NCBI GenBank assembly: GCA_965213885.1
Contig: OZ243919.1
Location: forward strand, 806,001-870,000
DNA from: VYFG01 sp965213885
Lineage (GTDB): Bacteria; Pseudomonadota; Gammaproteobacteria; Arenicellales; Poriferihabitantaceae
Direction: 5' to 3'
Length of the DNA stretch: 64,000 nucleotides
The number at the start of each line of letters is the position of its first letter. Positions within the stretch are counted from its first letter, which is position 1. The notes under the pieces are model-generated. The model saw only the letters and a program-made list of their open reading frames with translations. It did not search any database and was not told the origin of the DNA. This document shows, in pieces, positions 20,069 through 28,835 of the stretch. Made by a program: the position numbers and the translations under genes.

Positions 20069-21475
20069 ATGAAAACGCAGAATCCAGGCATACGATTTCT
20101 GGTGGACGCCCTGTCGACCGGCGAGATGACCGCTACCGCGCTGGTCGGGGAAAGGTACAACCGGGCGCTGGAAGCCGAGGGCGTATTCATCATGCTTGAT
20201 GACCGGGTTGCGGACCTGGCGCGGGAGGTCGACAGGCGCCGCGCCGCAGGGCAGGCCGGACCGCTCGAGGGTGTCCCGGTGACGCTCAAGGACCTTTTCA
20301 ACGTCCGGGGCCAAAGGACGCTGGCCGGTTCCAGGGTACTGCAGGATTCCGCGCCGGTCGAATCCGAGGATGCGGCGGTCGTCTCCCACCTGCGGGCGGC
20401 GGGGATGCTGTTCCTCGGGCGAGCCAACATGAGCGAGTTTGCTTTCAGCGGCATGGGTCTGAATCCGCACCATCCGCCGCTTTTCTCGGTATGGGATCGT
20501 GAGACCGGTCGCCTGCCCGGTGGATCTTCTTCCGGCAGTGCCGTCAGCGTGGCGCTAGGCATCGTGCCGGGCACCCTGGGTTCCGACACTGCCGGCTCCT
20601 GCAGGATTCCCGCGGCGTTCAATGGCATCGTGGGCGTCAAGCCAAGCTTCGGGCGTCTCTCCCTGGAAGGCGTCTATCCGCTTTCCCCCACCTCCGATGC
20701 GCCCGGCCCCCTGGGTGTGGATGTGGATACCTGCTTCATCCTGGATCACCTGATGTCGGGTGCATTCGACGGAAGCCTGCCGACGCTGGTGCCCTCTCAG
20801 CCGGAACGCACGAGGCTGATGGTTCCCGACGGCGTGGCCCTGGCCGGACTGGATCCTGAGGTGGAGCAGGCATTTTCCTTCGCCCTCGACCGTCTGGCGG
20901 CGGACGGGATCGCGATCGAGCGCCAGGCGATGTCTGTCATCGACGACAGCATCCGGATGTTTCTCGAGCGGCCGGTGGTGCCGTTCGAGGTTTGGCGGGA
21001 CCACGCGGAAAGACTGGAGAGCCGCGGCGATGAGTACGACCCCTTTGTGCGCAAGCGGATGGGCGGCGGGCGCAGCGTGAGCCTTGAGGACCAGGAATGC
21101 CGTTACCGTGATAAGGCATGCCTTGTCCGGCGTTTGGATGCCGCCTTCAAGGAGAAGTCGGTGTCCGCACTGGTCTATCCCACGGCAGTCTGCATACCCC
21201 CGGCGGTGTCGGAGACGCGGGATCCGGACAGGATCGGCGACGTCAACCTGCGTTGCCTTCGAAACGCTGCTTCGGTGAATTATTTTGACGGATGCGCCCT
21301 CAGCCTGCCCTGTCACCGGGATGGTGAAGCCCCGGTGGGACTGATGCTGGCCATGCCCCGCGGTCATGACCGTGAACTTTTCCGTCTGGCGGCGTTGGTC
21401 GAGAACCTCCTCAAGCCTGTGCGGACCGGGCAGTCCCGGGTCCCGCAGTCAAAGCCAGCGGGAAGCCTCAACTGA
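20069..21475 (+). CDS. Amidase (amidase signature family)
   Basis: A 468-residue Ser-cisSer-Lys hydrolase of the GatA/nitrile-pathway amidase family. The catalytic Lys74 is in VTLKDLF, the cis-Ser is in GGSSSGSAVS (residues 151-160), and the nucleophile Ser177 is in GSDTAGSCRIPA. It converts amides to acids and ammonia. It lies about 115 bases upstream of the nitrile hydratase alpha gene on the same strand, the usual order for a nitrile-to-acid pathway, so its substrate is likely the hydratase product. GatA is less likely because no gatB or gatC is near. Confidence 0.9.
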   Translation: MKTQNPGIRFLVDALSTGEMTATALVGERYNRALEAEGVFIMLDDRVADLAREVDRRRAAGQAGPLEGVPVTLKDLFNVRGQRTLAGSRVLQDSAPVESEDAAVVSHLRAAGMLFLGRANMSEFAFSGMGLNPHHPPLFSVWDRETGRLPGGSSSGSAVSVALGIVPGTLGSDTAGSCRIPAAFNGIVGVKPSFGRLSLEGVYPLSPTSDAPGPLGVDVDTCFILDHLMSGAFDGSLPTLVPSQPERTRLMVPDGVALAGLDPEVEQAFSFALDRLAADGIAIERQAMSVIDDSIRMFLERPVVPFEVWRDHAERLESRGDEYDPFVRKRMGGGRSVSLEDQECRYRDKACLVRRLDAAFKEKSVSALVYPTAVCIPPAVSETRDPDRIGDVNLRCLRNAASVNYFDGCALSLPCHRDGEAPVGLMLAMPRGHDRELFRLAALVENLLKPVRTGQSRVPQSKPAGSLN

Positions 21476-21589
21476 AAGCCGCCGGATTGCAGGGAGATTC
21501 CCTGTGACTGCCAGCCTGGAGGCAACCTGTTGTCCTTATCCGATCTGTGGGAAAATCCACTCCTCTCGACAGGGCAGGGGCAGACCACG

Positions 21590-22210
21590 ATGCGAGATGA
21601 CAACCACGAACACGAACCCTCCCATCACCCGGTTTCGCCCGGGGATATCGAACGCCGGGTAAGCGACCTTGAGGCCCTGCTGCTGGAAAAGGGGCTTGTG
21701 GACGTCCAGGCCATGGACCGGCTGGTGGATACCTACACGAACAGGGTGGGGCCGCGGAATGGCGCCAGGGTGGTGGCCCGGGCCTGGAGCGATCCCGACT
21801 ACAAGGCACGACTCATGGCGGACGCCACCGGTGCCATCCGGGAGATGGGTTACACGGGCCGTCAGGGAGAGCATATGGTGGTGGTGGAAAACACCGATGA
21901 AGTGCACAACATGGTGGTCTGCACGCTCTGTTCGTGCTACCCGTGGCCGGTGCTGGGGTTGCCGCCCGCCTGGTACAAGTCCTCCGAGTACCGGGCACGG
22001 GCGGTAAGTGAGCCAAGGGCGGTGCTGGCGGAGTTCGGGGTTGACCTGGATCCAGGCGTCGAAATCCGCGTGTGGGATTCCACCGCAGAAATCCGTTACC
22101 TCGTGCTGCCGCGCCGTCCCGGGGGGACGGAGCACCTGTCGACCGGGGAGCTGGCTGCACTGGTGCACCGCGACGCCATGATCGGCACCGCGCTCGTGGA
22201 GGCGCCCTGA
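21590..22210 (+). CDS. nthA: Nitrile hydratase alpha subunit, cobalt type
   Basis: A 206-residue subunit of the enzyme that hydrates nitriles to amides. The metal-binding claw VCTLCSC has Cys111, Cys114 and Cys116; Thr at the second position is the hallmark of the non-corrin cobalt type (iron enzymes have Ser). The ATG at 21590 gives a normal-length protein; the frame extends to 21530 without similarity. The beta gene overlaps as TGATG, so the two subunits are translationally coupled. Confidence 0.95.
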   Translation: MRDDNHEHEPSHHPVSPGDIERRVSDLEALLLEKGLVDVQAMDRLVDTYTNRVGPRNGARVVARAWSDPDYKARLMADATGAIREMGYTGRQGEHMVVVENTDEVHNMVVCTLCSCYPWPVLGLPPAWYKSSEYRARAVSEPRAVLAEFGVDLDPGVEIRVWDSTAEIRYLVLPRRPGGTEHLSTGELAALVHRDAMIGTALVEAP

Positions 22211-22869
22211 TGGACGGCGCCCATGATCTCGGCGGGATGCATGGTTTCGGCACCATCGACCGCAGCCAGGAGGCCCATTTCCCGCATGCCTGGGAGGAAC
22301 GCGTATTCCGCCTGACCCTGGCCTGCGGAATGCTGGGAAAGTGGAACCTGGACATGTCCCGGTCGGCCCGGGAGCGGATGGAGCCCGCGCATTACCTTGG
22401 CAGCAGCTATTACGAACACTGGCTGCACGGGCTCGAATCGCTGCTGGTGGAGATCGGACTGGTGACTCCCGAGGAGCTGTCGAGCGGCCGTTCCGGGGAA
22501 GGCAGGGTCTTCGATCCCGTCCCCGGGTACCGGGTGCAGGAGATCCTGGAACAGGGAGGGCCGACGCTGATGGAGGCGCAGGGTCCGGGGCGGTATCGCG
22601 TCGGCGACCGGGTTCGTATCGTCAACGAACATCCCCGTAACCATACCCGGATGCCGCGGTATATTCGGGGACGCTCCGGGGAGGTCATGTCCTGCCACGG
22701 GGCACATGTGTTCCCGGACGAGCATGCCACGTCCGGCAAGAGGATCCCCCATCACCTGTACGGTGTCCGCTTTACGGGCGATGAACTCTGGGGGGCGGGT
22801 TTCGCGGAAGAGGGTGCAGTGATCTACGTGGATGTCTTCGAGCCCTATATCGTCGGAAATGACGATTGA
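22210..22869 (+). CDS. nthB: Nitrile hydratase beta subunit
   Basis: A 219-residue subunit that opens with the diagnostic MDGAHDLGGMHGFG and contains the C-terminal SH3-like barrel beginning around GRYRVGDRVRI. It forms the heterodimer with the alpha subunit and provides arginines that contact the modified metal-site cysteines. Its start overlaps the alpha stop by one base. The longer frame upstream is an overlap artefact inside the alpha gene. Confidence 0.95.
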   Translation: MDGAHDLGGMHGFGTIDRSQEAHFPHAWEERVFRLTLACGMLGKWNLDMSRSARERMEPAHYLGSSYYEHWLHGLESLLVEIGLVTPEELSSGRSGEGRVFDPVPGYRVQEILEQGGPTLMEAQGPGRYRVGDRVRIVNEHPRNHTRMPRYIRGRSGEVMSCHGAHVFPDEHATSGKRIPHHLYGVRFTGDELWGAGFAEEGAVIYVDVFEPYIVGNDD

Positions 22870-23197
22870 GGACCCTGCAGGGTATCCGGCGGACCCGGCT
22901 GTTCCGTCAGCCGGCCGGCAGGCGGAATCCCGGACCGAATCGATGGTCGGACTGCACCCGTCCCAGCCACAGGAGTGCGGGGAGCCCGTTTTTGATGCGC
23001 CGTGGCAGGCGCGCACGTTTGCCATGGCCGTGAACCTTCACGCGACGGGCCTCTTTACCTGGCAGGAATGGTCGGACCGGCTTGCGCGTCGGATTGCCGT
23101 GCGGGAGCGCCGCCGGCCGATCGCCGGCAGCGACGACTACTACCGGGTATGGCAGGATACCCTGGAGGCACTGGTAGCGGAGCGGGCCGGCAAATGA
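22859..23197 (+). CDS. Nitrile hydratase activator (P14K-like accessory protein)
   Basis: A 112-residue homologue of the nitrile hydratase beta N-terminal domain, the type that carries cobalt or exchanges subunits during maturation of cobalt-type enzymes. The central segment EPVFDAPWQARTFAMAVNLH and the following GLFTWQEWSDRLA are characteristic. The ATG at 22859 overlaps the beta gene by 11 bases; an alternative start at 22832 is possible. Its presence beside alpha and beta supports the cobalt assignment. Confidence 0.88.
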   Translation: MTIEDPAGYPADPAVPSAGRQAESRTESMVGLHPSQPQECGEPVFDAPWQARTFAMAVNLHATGLFTWQEWSDRLARRIAVRERRRPIAGSDDYYRVWQDTLEALVAERAGK

Positions 23198-23892
23198 TCG
23201 TGGATGGCCAGGAAATCGAGTGCGTCACGTTCGATCTGGATGACACTCTGTGGCTGTGCTTCCCGGTGATCCTCAAGGCTGAGTCCGTCTTCTATGACTG
23301 GCTCGGGTTGCACTATCCGCGGATCGCCGCAACCTTCACGTTCGATGGCCTGATCGACCATCGACGGGACTTTTTCTGCGGACTTCCCGGGATGGCGCAT
23401 GATGTCACCTGGCTCAGGATGCGCTGGCTGGAACAACTAGCGGATGAATTCGCCTGCCCCCGCGGACACCTGGTAAAGGAGGGTTTCGATATCTTTCTCG
23501 CGGCACGCAATGACATCGAGTTGTACGACGGCGCCCACGAAATCCTCCAGCTCGCCAGCGAACGGTATACCTGCGGTACCATCACCAACGGCAACGCGGA
23601 CGTTGCGCGCATCGGCATCGACCACTATTTTGATTTCAGTATCACCGCCTCCGGCGTCGGCGCCGCCAAGCCGGATCCTGCGATCTTTCTCGCGGCCTCG
23701 CAGGCCGCGGGCATGCCGCCGGAAAAATTCCTGCACATCGGCGACGATCCCGAGCGCGATATCCGGGGTGCCGCCAATGTCCAGATGAAAACCCTCTGGA
23801 TCAACCCGGACGGGAATCCCTGGGAAGGACCGGGAGGGCCGGATATGGAGCTTCGAAGCATCAATGAACTGGCCGACCTGCTGGTTCACTGA
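23194..23892 (+). CDS. HAD-family phosphatase, YigB-like
   Basis: A 232-residue haloacid-dehalogenase-superfamily hydrolase. Motif I FDLDDTLW has Asp14 and Asp16, motif II is GTITNGNAD, motif III the Lys in GAAKPDPAIF, and motif IV HIGDDPERDIRGA. It most resembles YigB, which dephosphorylates flavin-pathway phosphates such as FMN. Its ATG overlaps the stop of the activator gene as ATGA, so it is cotranscribed with the nitrile hydratase genes, although a role in nitrile metabolism is not evident. A frame extending to 23002 is an overlap artefact. Confidence 0.85.
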   Translation: MIVDGQEIECVTFDLDDTLWLCFPVILKAESVFYDWLGLHYPRIAATFTFDGLIDHRRDFFCGLPGMAHDVTWLRMRWLEQLADEFACPRGHLVKEGFDIFLAARNDIELYDGAHEILQLASERYTCGTITNGNADVARIGIDHYFDFSITASGVGAAKPDPAIFLAASQAAGMPPEKFLHIGDDPERDIRGAANVQMKTLWINPDGNPWEGPGGPDMELRSINELADLLVH

Positions 23893-23992
23893 CGGAATTC
23901 CGGCCGCACGGGGCCCGTGCCATGGCGGCGACATTGTCCGGTTCCGGGAACTGGACCCGTAAACCACTCCACTCCACCTGCCACGTTACGTC

Positions 23993-25066
23993 ATGAACAA
24001 AACGCTTCCCTGGCACCAGCAGGCAACTCGGCGGATCGACCGGGCGGCCGTCGCGCGCGCGGAGGAACGCCAGCGCATGCTGACAAAGCCCCCGGGTTCC
24101 CTGGGAGCGCTGGAGCGCCTGGCGGTGCGGGCTTGCGGATGGATGGGGGATGCACCGGCGGTCAATCGCCCCGCCGTGGCGGTGTTCGCCGCTGACCATG
24201 GCATTGCGGCCGAGGGCGTGTCGGCCTTCCCCCAGGCCGTGACCGGAGAGATGGTGCGGAACTTTGCCTCGGGCGGCGCCGCCATCAGCGTGCTCGCCGG
24301 GTCACTGGGGGCCATGCTGGAGGTGGTCCATCTGGGGACGGTCAATGATCCGGGCCCGCTGCCCGGCGTGGTCCGGGCGTATATCGCGCCCGAAACCGCA
24401 AATTTTCTCCGCGGCCCGGCCATGACGGAGGACCAGCTGGAGCAGGCGCTTGCGGCGGGCAGAATGGCGGTGGAACGCTTCGTTGGCCGGGGCGCGGACA
24501 TGCTCGCCTGCGGTGAGATGGGGATCGGCAACACCACCTCGGCCACGGCCCTGGCCTGCGTCTTTCTTGGACTGCATCCAAAGGGCGTGGCGGGTCCCGG
24601 AACCGGTCTGGATGCCGCTGGGGTTCAAGCGAAGGCACGGGTGGTGGCAGGGGCTCTGGACTATCACCGGGAGGGGCTTGCGGATCCATTGTCGGTCTTG
24701 CAGCGGCTGGGCGGTTTCGAGATCGCCGCGCTCGTCGGCGCCTACATCGCCGCCGCCCAGTCAGGACTGCCGGTCCTGGTGGATGGGTTCATCGCGTCCG
24801 CGGCGGCTCTTGCAGCAGTCAGGATCCGGCCATCGTCGGGCGAATGGATGCAGCTTGCCCATCTTTCCGCGGAGCCGGGCCATGCACCGCTCCAGGCAGC
24901 TCTCGCACGGGAAACCGGGAGTCCACCGCTGCTCGACCTCGGGATGCGGCTGGGTGAGGGCAGCGGTGCCGCATTGGCCATTCCCCTGGTGAGACTTGCC
25001 CTCGACTTGCACCGGGAGATGGCCACTTTCGCCGAAGCCGGCGTCTCCGGGGCCGACAGCCAGTGA
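23993..25066 (+). CDS. cobT: Nicotinate-nucleotide--dimethylbenzimidazole phosphoribosyltransferase
   Basis: A 357-residue enzyme making alpha-ribazole phosphate for the cobalamin lower ligand. Typical segments are KPPGSLGALERLA, FAADHGIAAEGVSAFP, ACGEMGIGNTTSATAL and the C-terminal LGEGSGAALAIPLV holding the catalytic Glu. It begins about 100 bases after the HAD gene, and its stop overlaps cobC as GTGA. With cobC and cobS it covers activation and attachment of the lower ligand; corrin-ring genes are not in the window. Confidence 0.96.
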   Translation: MNKTLPWHQQATRRIDRAAVARAEERQRMLTKPPGSLGALERLAVRACGWMGDAPAVNRPAVAVFAADHGIAAEGVSAFPQAVTGEMVRNFASGGAAISVLAGSLGAMLEVVHLGTVNDPGPLPGVVRAYIAPETANFLRGPAMTEDQLEQALAAGRMAVERFVGRGADMLACGEMGIGNTTSATALACVFLGLHPKGVAGPGTGLDAAGVQAKARVVAGALDYHREGLADPLSVLQRLGGFEIAALVGAYIAAAQSGLPVLVDGFIASAAALAAVRIRPSSGEWMQLAHLSAEPGHAPLQAALARETGSPPLLDLGMRLGEGSGAALAIPLVRLALDLHREMATFAEAGVSGADSQ

Positions 25067-25686
25067 GTTCTGCAGGCCATATCGATCTTTTGCGACACGG
25101 CCGCACCCTGAAGGAGGGTGTCTTCCGGGGCAGGCTGGATGACCCCTTGAGTCCCGAGGGTCACGCACAGATGGTCGCCTCGGTGGACGGGCACCGGTGG
25201 TCCAGGGTCATTGCATCCCCCCTCATCCGCTGCCGGCGGTTCGGTGAACATCTTGCCCGGGAAAGAGGGATAGAACTGGCAGTTGACGAGCGCCTGGCGG
25301 AATATGATTTCGGCAAATGGGAGGGCAGGAACATCCAGTCGGTACTGGAGTCGGAGGGGAATTCCGTGCAACGGTTCTTCGCCGACCCCTACGCCTTCAC
25401 GCCGCCCGGCGGCGAGGATTTCCGTTGTTTCAACGAGCGGGTGCTGGGTGCCTGGCGGGATCTGTCGGAGGATCTGGCACCCGGCACCGGTGAAACCGGT
25501 GATAACATCCTGATCATCACCCACGGCGGTGTCATTCTCAGTATCCTTGCCTTCGTGCTGGACCGGGAGGGACTGCACATGCGAATCAATGTTCCACATG
25601 CCTGTATCAGCCGAATTGCCCGGGCCTGGGAAGACCAGCCCCAGCGCCTGCTGTTTCATGGCGTAGGGCCCATCCGGGATGCCTGA
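25063..25686 (+). CDS. cobC: Alpha-ribazole phosphatase-like histidine phosphatase
   Basis: A 207-residue histidine-phosphatase-superfamily protein with the phosphohistidine motif LLRHGRT (His12) and the second catalytic His in ITHGGV. CobC removes a phosphate in the assembly of the cobalamin nucleotide loop. The GTG start overlaps the cobT stop, and the gene overlaps cobS by 8 bases, so context supports CobC over the many other members of this broad superfamily. Confidence 0.88.
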   Translation: MSSAGHIDLLRHGRTLKEGVFRGRLDDPLSPEGHAQMVASVDGHRWSRVIASPLIRCRRFGEHLARERGIELAVDERLAEYDFGKWEGRNIQSVLESEGNSVQRFFADPYAFTPPGGEDFRCFNERVLGAWRDLSEDLAPGTGETGDNILIITHGGVILSILAFVLDREGLHMRINVPHACISRIARAWEDQPQRLLFHGVGPIRDA

Positions 25687-26467
25687 CATGCGCCTGGATT
25701 CGCTCCCGCCGGCCCTGTTTTCCCTCTGGCGTTCATTCCGGGTGGCCCTTGGTCTCATGACCCTGCTGCCTGCGGGGGACCTGCTTGATGCGACACAGGC
25801 GGAAAGAAGGCAGTCACTGTATCTCCTGCCGTTGATCGGGCTGGTGATCGGCATCCTGCTCTGGTTCGCCTGGTTCGCGCTTCCCCAATCCCCATGGCTG
25901 GCTGCAATGGTGGTGCTCGTGATCTGGGTGGTACTGACCGGCGCCCTTCATCTGGATGGTTTGGCCGACAGCGTGGACGCATGGATGGGTGGACACAGGG
26001 ACCCGAATCGGACGCTGTACATACTGCGCGATCCCACCTGCGGCCCGATGGCGATCGTGGCCCTGATCCTGGCTCTCGGCCTGAAACTCGTTTCGCTGGG
26101 CACCCTGTTCCAGGCGGGTGCGGCGGTGTTCCTGCCAGCGGTTCCCGTGATCGGACGCATTGCCATCATCATCCTGTACGGGACCACGCCCTATGTGCGT
26201 CCCGGCGGCCTCGGGGACTCCCTGCGCCCCGAGGCCCGGGACCGTTATTGGCTGTTTTCAAGCCTGGCGGGCAGCATTGTCGTGACGGTATTTTTCCTCG
26301 GTATCGTCCTGGTGCCGGCGCTGGTTGCGGCGGCGGTGGCGTTTTTTCTGGTCCGCTGGGCAGCCATGGAGCGGTTGCGGGGATTTACCGGAGATGTGGC
26401 AGGCGCCATGATCGAGCTCGTGGAGGCCGCCTCGCTGCTTGTCGTTGCCCTGATTGTCGTCATGTGA
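25679..26467 (+). CDS. cobS: Adenosylcobinamide-GDP ribazoletransferase
   Basis: A 262-residue polytopic inner-membrane protein joining adenosylcobinamide-GDP with alpha-ribazole (phosphate) in the last step of cobalamin assembly. The signature GALHLDGLADSVDAWMGG is present, as is RDPTCGPMAIVAL and a C-terminal GFTGDVAGAMIELVEAA. About six hydrophobic segments are seen. It is the last gene of the cobTCS operon; no cobU is adjacent. Confidence 0.95.
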   Translation: MPDMRLDSLPPALFSLWRSFRVALGLMTLLPAGDLLDATQAERRQSLYLLPLIGLVIGILLWFAWFALPQSPWLAAMVVLVIWVVLTGALHLDGLADSVDAWMGGHRDPNRTLYILRDPTCGPMAIVALILALGLKLVSLGTLFQAGAAVFLPAVPVIGRIAIIILYGTTPYVRPGGLGDSLRPEARDRYWLFSSLAGSIVVTVFFLGIVLVPALVAAAVAFFLVRWAAMERLRGFTGDVAGAMIELVEAASLLVVALIVVM

Positions 26468-26599
26468 TTCAGGAATTCCGGCAGTTCGGCAACCGGTTCA
26501 TCGAAGAGCATGCTCCGATCCATTGCAAATCCCGCCCCCGGGCTTGGAACAGATTTCCTTCCTGTCGTTTGGATCAATGGGTTTCTTCAGGGCTGTTGC

Positions 26600-27859
26600 T
26601 TATTGCCCGGTCGAATAGGGGTTTAGAAACTGCCTTCCCCAGAACAGTTTCCTGTCTACTTCGCTCAATTCGGCTTCGTCGCATACTGAGTCCCAATTCT
26701 TTTCGATGGATTCGGTCAAATTGCTGAAGATAGCGCGTGCATCGTCTTGCGAAAGCAGGAAATGACTCGCCGCTTCCAGGCAGGTACTGAACTGGCTCAT
26801 ATTGTTGTTGCCCGATATCAGCATGGCCTGAGATGCCTCATTGCCTGTACGCCCCTGAGGGCAGATGTCATAGGCTGGCGTCAAGGCCAAGGAATGACCG
26901 TTCCAGAAGGCAGCATGGTTACGGGCATGGTCGTCGGTGTTGCCGCATAGAATGTTGAAAGCCAGCCGAGAAAACAGCTCTTTCAACGTATCCCTTGGAT
27001 CAGTGAAACGGTGGCGAATGATTTCTGCCAGCGTTTCATAGCTGGCATATCGCGCCATCATGTCATCCAGCCCAAGTAGCGTCAGTGCGGACACCATGGC
27101 CTTGCGTGACCAGCTCCCATCTTTAGGCTGACGGTCAAAGCGCTCGATTAGGAGTACGTCTTTGTTCGCAGCTTTGACCAGTTTTGTTGGCGCGACATTC
27201 AGTCCGGCAAGTTGCGCCAGCCGCATGGCGATGAATTCGGCCTTGACCACGCTATAGAGGTCGGTACTGGATGAGAACTTGGCGACGTATTTTTTTTCCT
27301 GATCTTGGATCAAGGCTTTGGGACGCGCACCGCCGATGGAGCTGCCATGGAACAAAGCCTGATCCAGTTCGAGTGTGAGCGGAATGCCTTTCTCGACACG
27401 TTCAGCGGATTCAATCAATGTTTCCATGCTGACGTTGTTGGCGGCACGCGGCACATACTCGGTCGGTGAACGCTGAAAATCCAGTGCACCGATCCGGTCG
27501 GAACCGGACTCCAGCAAGTAGGTCAGTTCGTCTAACTCGGCTGTATCAGTGTCAGCACCCTTGAGTCCCAGCTTCTTGTTGATCATCACACGCCGGCCCC
27601 ACGCATCGGGAGCAGCGTCCCGAATACATCCGGGCATGGTAAATCCTTCCGGCAGTGGCAACGCTCCGGCCTGCAATGGCAACTCGGGCTCGTAGATCGG
27701 AATTGCAGAGGGTTGATCGCCGATGCGCCCCAGATAGCTCTTACCATAGTTGAACAGAACATTGCCGTTGTCCGCTTCCAGCCGTCCGGCTACCACTGGC
27801 GTGGTTTCGTCGGGCAGCCAAATCCAAACAAAGGCTTCTTTGTCGTGTTTAGAAGTCAT
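26600..27859 (-). CDS. hipA: HipA-like serine/threonine kinase toxin
   Basis: A 419-residue HipA-family kinase, expected to phosphorylate an essential target and slow growth. The ATP-loop region reads SSIGGARPKAL, the catalytic loop CGNTDDHARNHA keeps the Asp and Asn, and the metal-binding Asp is in LTPAYDICP. It overlaps the HipB antitoxin gene by 11 bases. The coding strand has a run of eight A bases (27290-27297) encoding Glu-Lys-Lys, a site prone to slippage. The GC content is lower than in neighbours, consistent with horizontal transfer. Confidence 0.9.
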   Translation of the reverse strand: MTSKHDKEAFVWIWLPDETTPVVAGRLEADNGNVLFNYGKSYLGRIGDQPSAIPIYEPELPLQAGALPLPEGFTMPGCIRDAAPDAWGRRVMINKKLGLKGADTDTAELDELTYLLESGSDRIGALDFQRSPTEYVPRAANNVSMETLIESAERVEKGIPLTLELDQALFHGSSIGGARPKALIQDQEKKYVAKFSSSTDLYSVVKAEFIAMRLAQLAGLNVAPTKLVKAANKDVLLIERFDRQPKDGSWSRKAMVSALTLLGLDDMMARYASYETLAEIIRHRFTDPRDTLKELFSRLAFNILCGNTDDHARNHAAFWNGHSLALTPAYDICPQGRTGNEASQAMLISGNNNMSQFSTCLEAASHFLLSQDDARAIFSNLTESIEKNWDSVCDEAELSEVDRKLFWGRQFLNPYSTGQ

Positions 27860-28187
27860 CGTGTACCGCCCTGGATTTCCTGCGAACGGACTTCGGCAAC
27901 AGCACGAGTTTGTCCTTGGTCTGGCTCAGGTGTTTGGACAGAGTTCTCTCATCGGCCTCAAACAGCCTGACCCCGACAATGATGGCCACTTCGAACACGG
28001 CACCGATTTCGCACTTGAGATCGCCTTTTTCAATACGTTGCAGGAGTCCTCTGGAAATGCTCGCACGGTCTGCCACTTCCTGCATGGTCAACTTGCGTTC
28101 CTTTCGCGCTGTACGGATTAATCCACCGAGCAATGCGATTGCATCGCGGCTATAGCGGGAGTAAGTGCGTGTAATTGATCTTGGCAT
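27849..28187 (-). CDS. hipB: HipB-like helix-turn-helix antitoxin
   Basis: A 112-residue Cro/C1-type HTH protein. The DNA-binding motif runs roughly from TMQEVADRASISRGLLQRIEKG (residues about 34-55). The C-terminal 40 residues are basic and may contact HipA. It precedes and overlaps hipA, the standard order, and three related palindromic sites lie in its upstream region, the nearest 12 bases from the start codon, so autorepression by the HipAB complex is likely. Confidence 0.88.
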   Translation of the reverse strand: MPRSITRTYSRYSRDAIALLGGLIRTARKERKLTMQEVADRASISRGLLQRIEKGDLKCEIGAVFEVAIIVGVRLFEADERTLSKHLSQTKDKLVLLPKSVRRKSRAVHDDF

Positions 28188-28198
28188 CGTTCAAAAAT

Positions 28199-28331
28199 GA
28201 TCTGTATATAGCTCATCACACTGCTTTATGAGCTTCATATGAATCAAAGTAGTAGTTATTGATGCTGCTGTCAAGGTAAAGAACGATCTTTATATAGATC
28301 GTAAAGCACTTTCGTGAACTATATATAGACC
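28199..28331. promoter_or_regulatory. Three related palindromic operator-like sites upstream of hipBA
   Basis: The best site, 28285-28300, reads GATCTTTATATAGATC and extends to a near-perfect 20-base palindrome (28283-28302). A copy at 28199-28214 matches 14 of 16 positions and one at 28316-28331 matches 13 of 16. Centres are 86 and 31 bases apart. Multiple spaced operators are known for hipBA of E. coli, though with a different sequence, so these are probable HipB sites. Confidence 0.7.
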
Positions 28332-28364
28332 ATTATTGGTGGATAGGATTTGCCGTCTCCATGC

Positions 28365-28688
28365 TCAGAGCGATCTTCTGAAGCCATTTGAGCTTTTGCC
28401 TAAGGCCATGACCATTCCCGTAACGGGATGGTCATGGCGGTATCCCATCAGCGCCTGTAGCTTGTCAGGAGTTTCGACGGCGGCCAGGCGATCTTCGAAA
28501 CTGCGGCGGAGGCTGTTGACAGTATGGTTTTCGCTCGGAAGTAGGTCGTGATTCCGAAGATACTGATGCAGGTTGGCCGAAAGCCGGTCTGGCTTGCGGT
28601 AGTACCGATCAAGGCCGTTGCCCAATTCCCTGAAGGCACAGAGCGAAGCTCCAACCAGAGAAATCCGTCTCTTGCTGTAGTGGTTATT
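28365..28688 (-). pseudogene. Decayed phage-type integrase (tyrosine recombinase) C-terminal fragment
   Basis: An open stretch on the minus strand encodes NSLRRSFEDRLAAVETPDKLQALMGYRHDHP, resembling the C-terminal catalytic region of phage-type integrases in which the usual pattern is S-L-R-H-S-F-E-D-R-L followed by L-M-G-H. The catalytic His after the Arg is replaced by Arg and the Gly-His by Gly-Tyr. The upstream frame ends at a stop (28689-28691) after only about 20 more codons, so the core-binding and N-terminal domains are missing. It is a non-functional remnant next to hipBA. The assignment rests on pattern memory. Confidence 0.6.
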
Positions 28689-28835
28689 GATTTACTTGGT
28701 TTCGTCAGGCCTGGCCATGGCGTTGCTTCCCTCGGCCCATCCAGCCGGCCGGTACATGTATTACTTGGATTGAAGGCGGTAATATTTTTTCAAGAAAAGC
28801 AACATGTTAGATCATTTCAATTCGGGGACTTCAGC

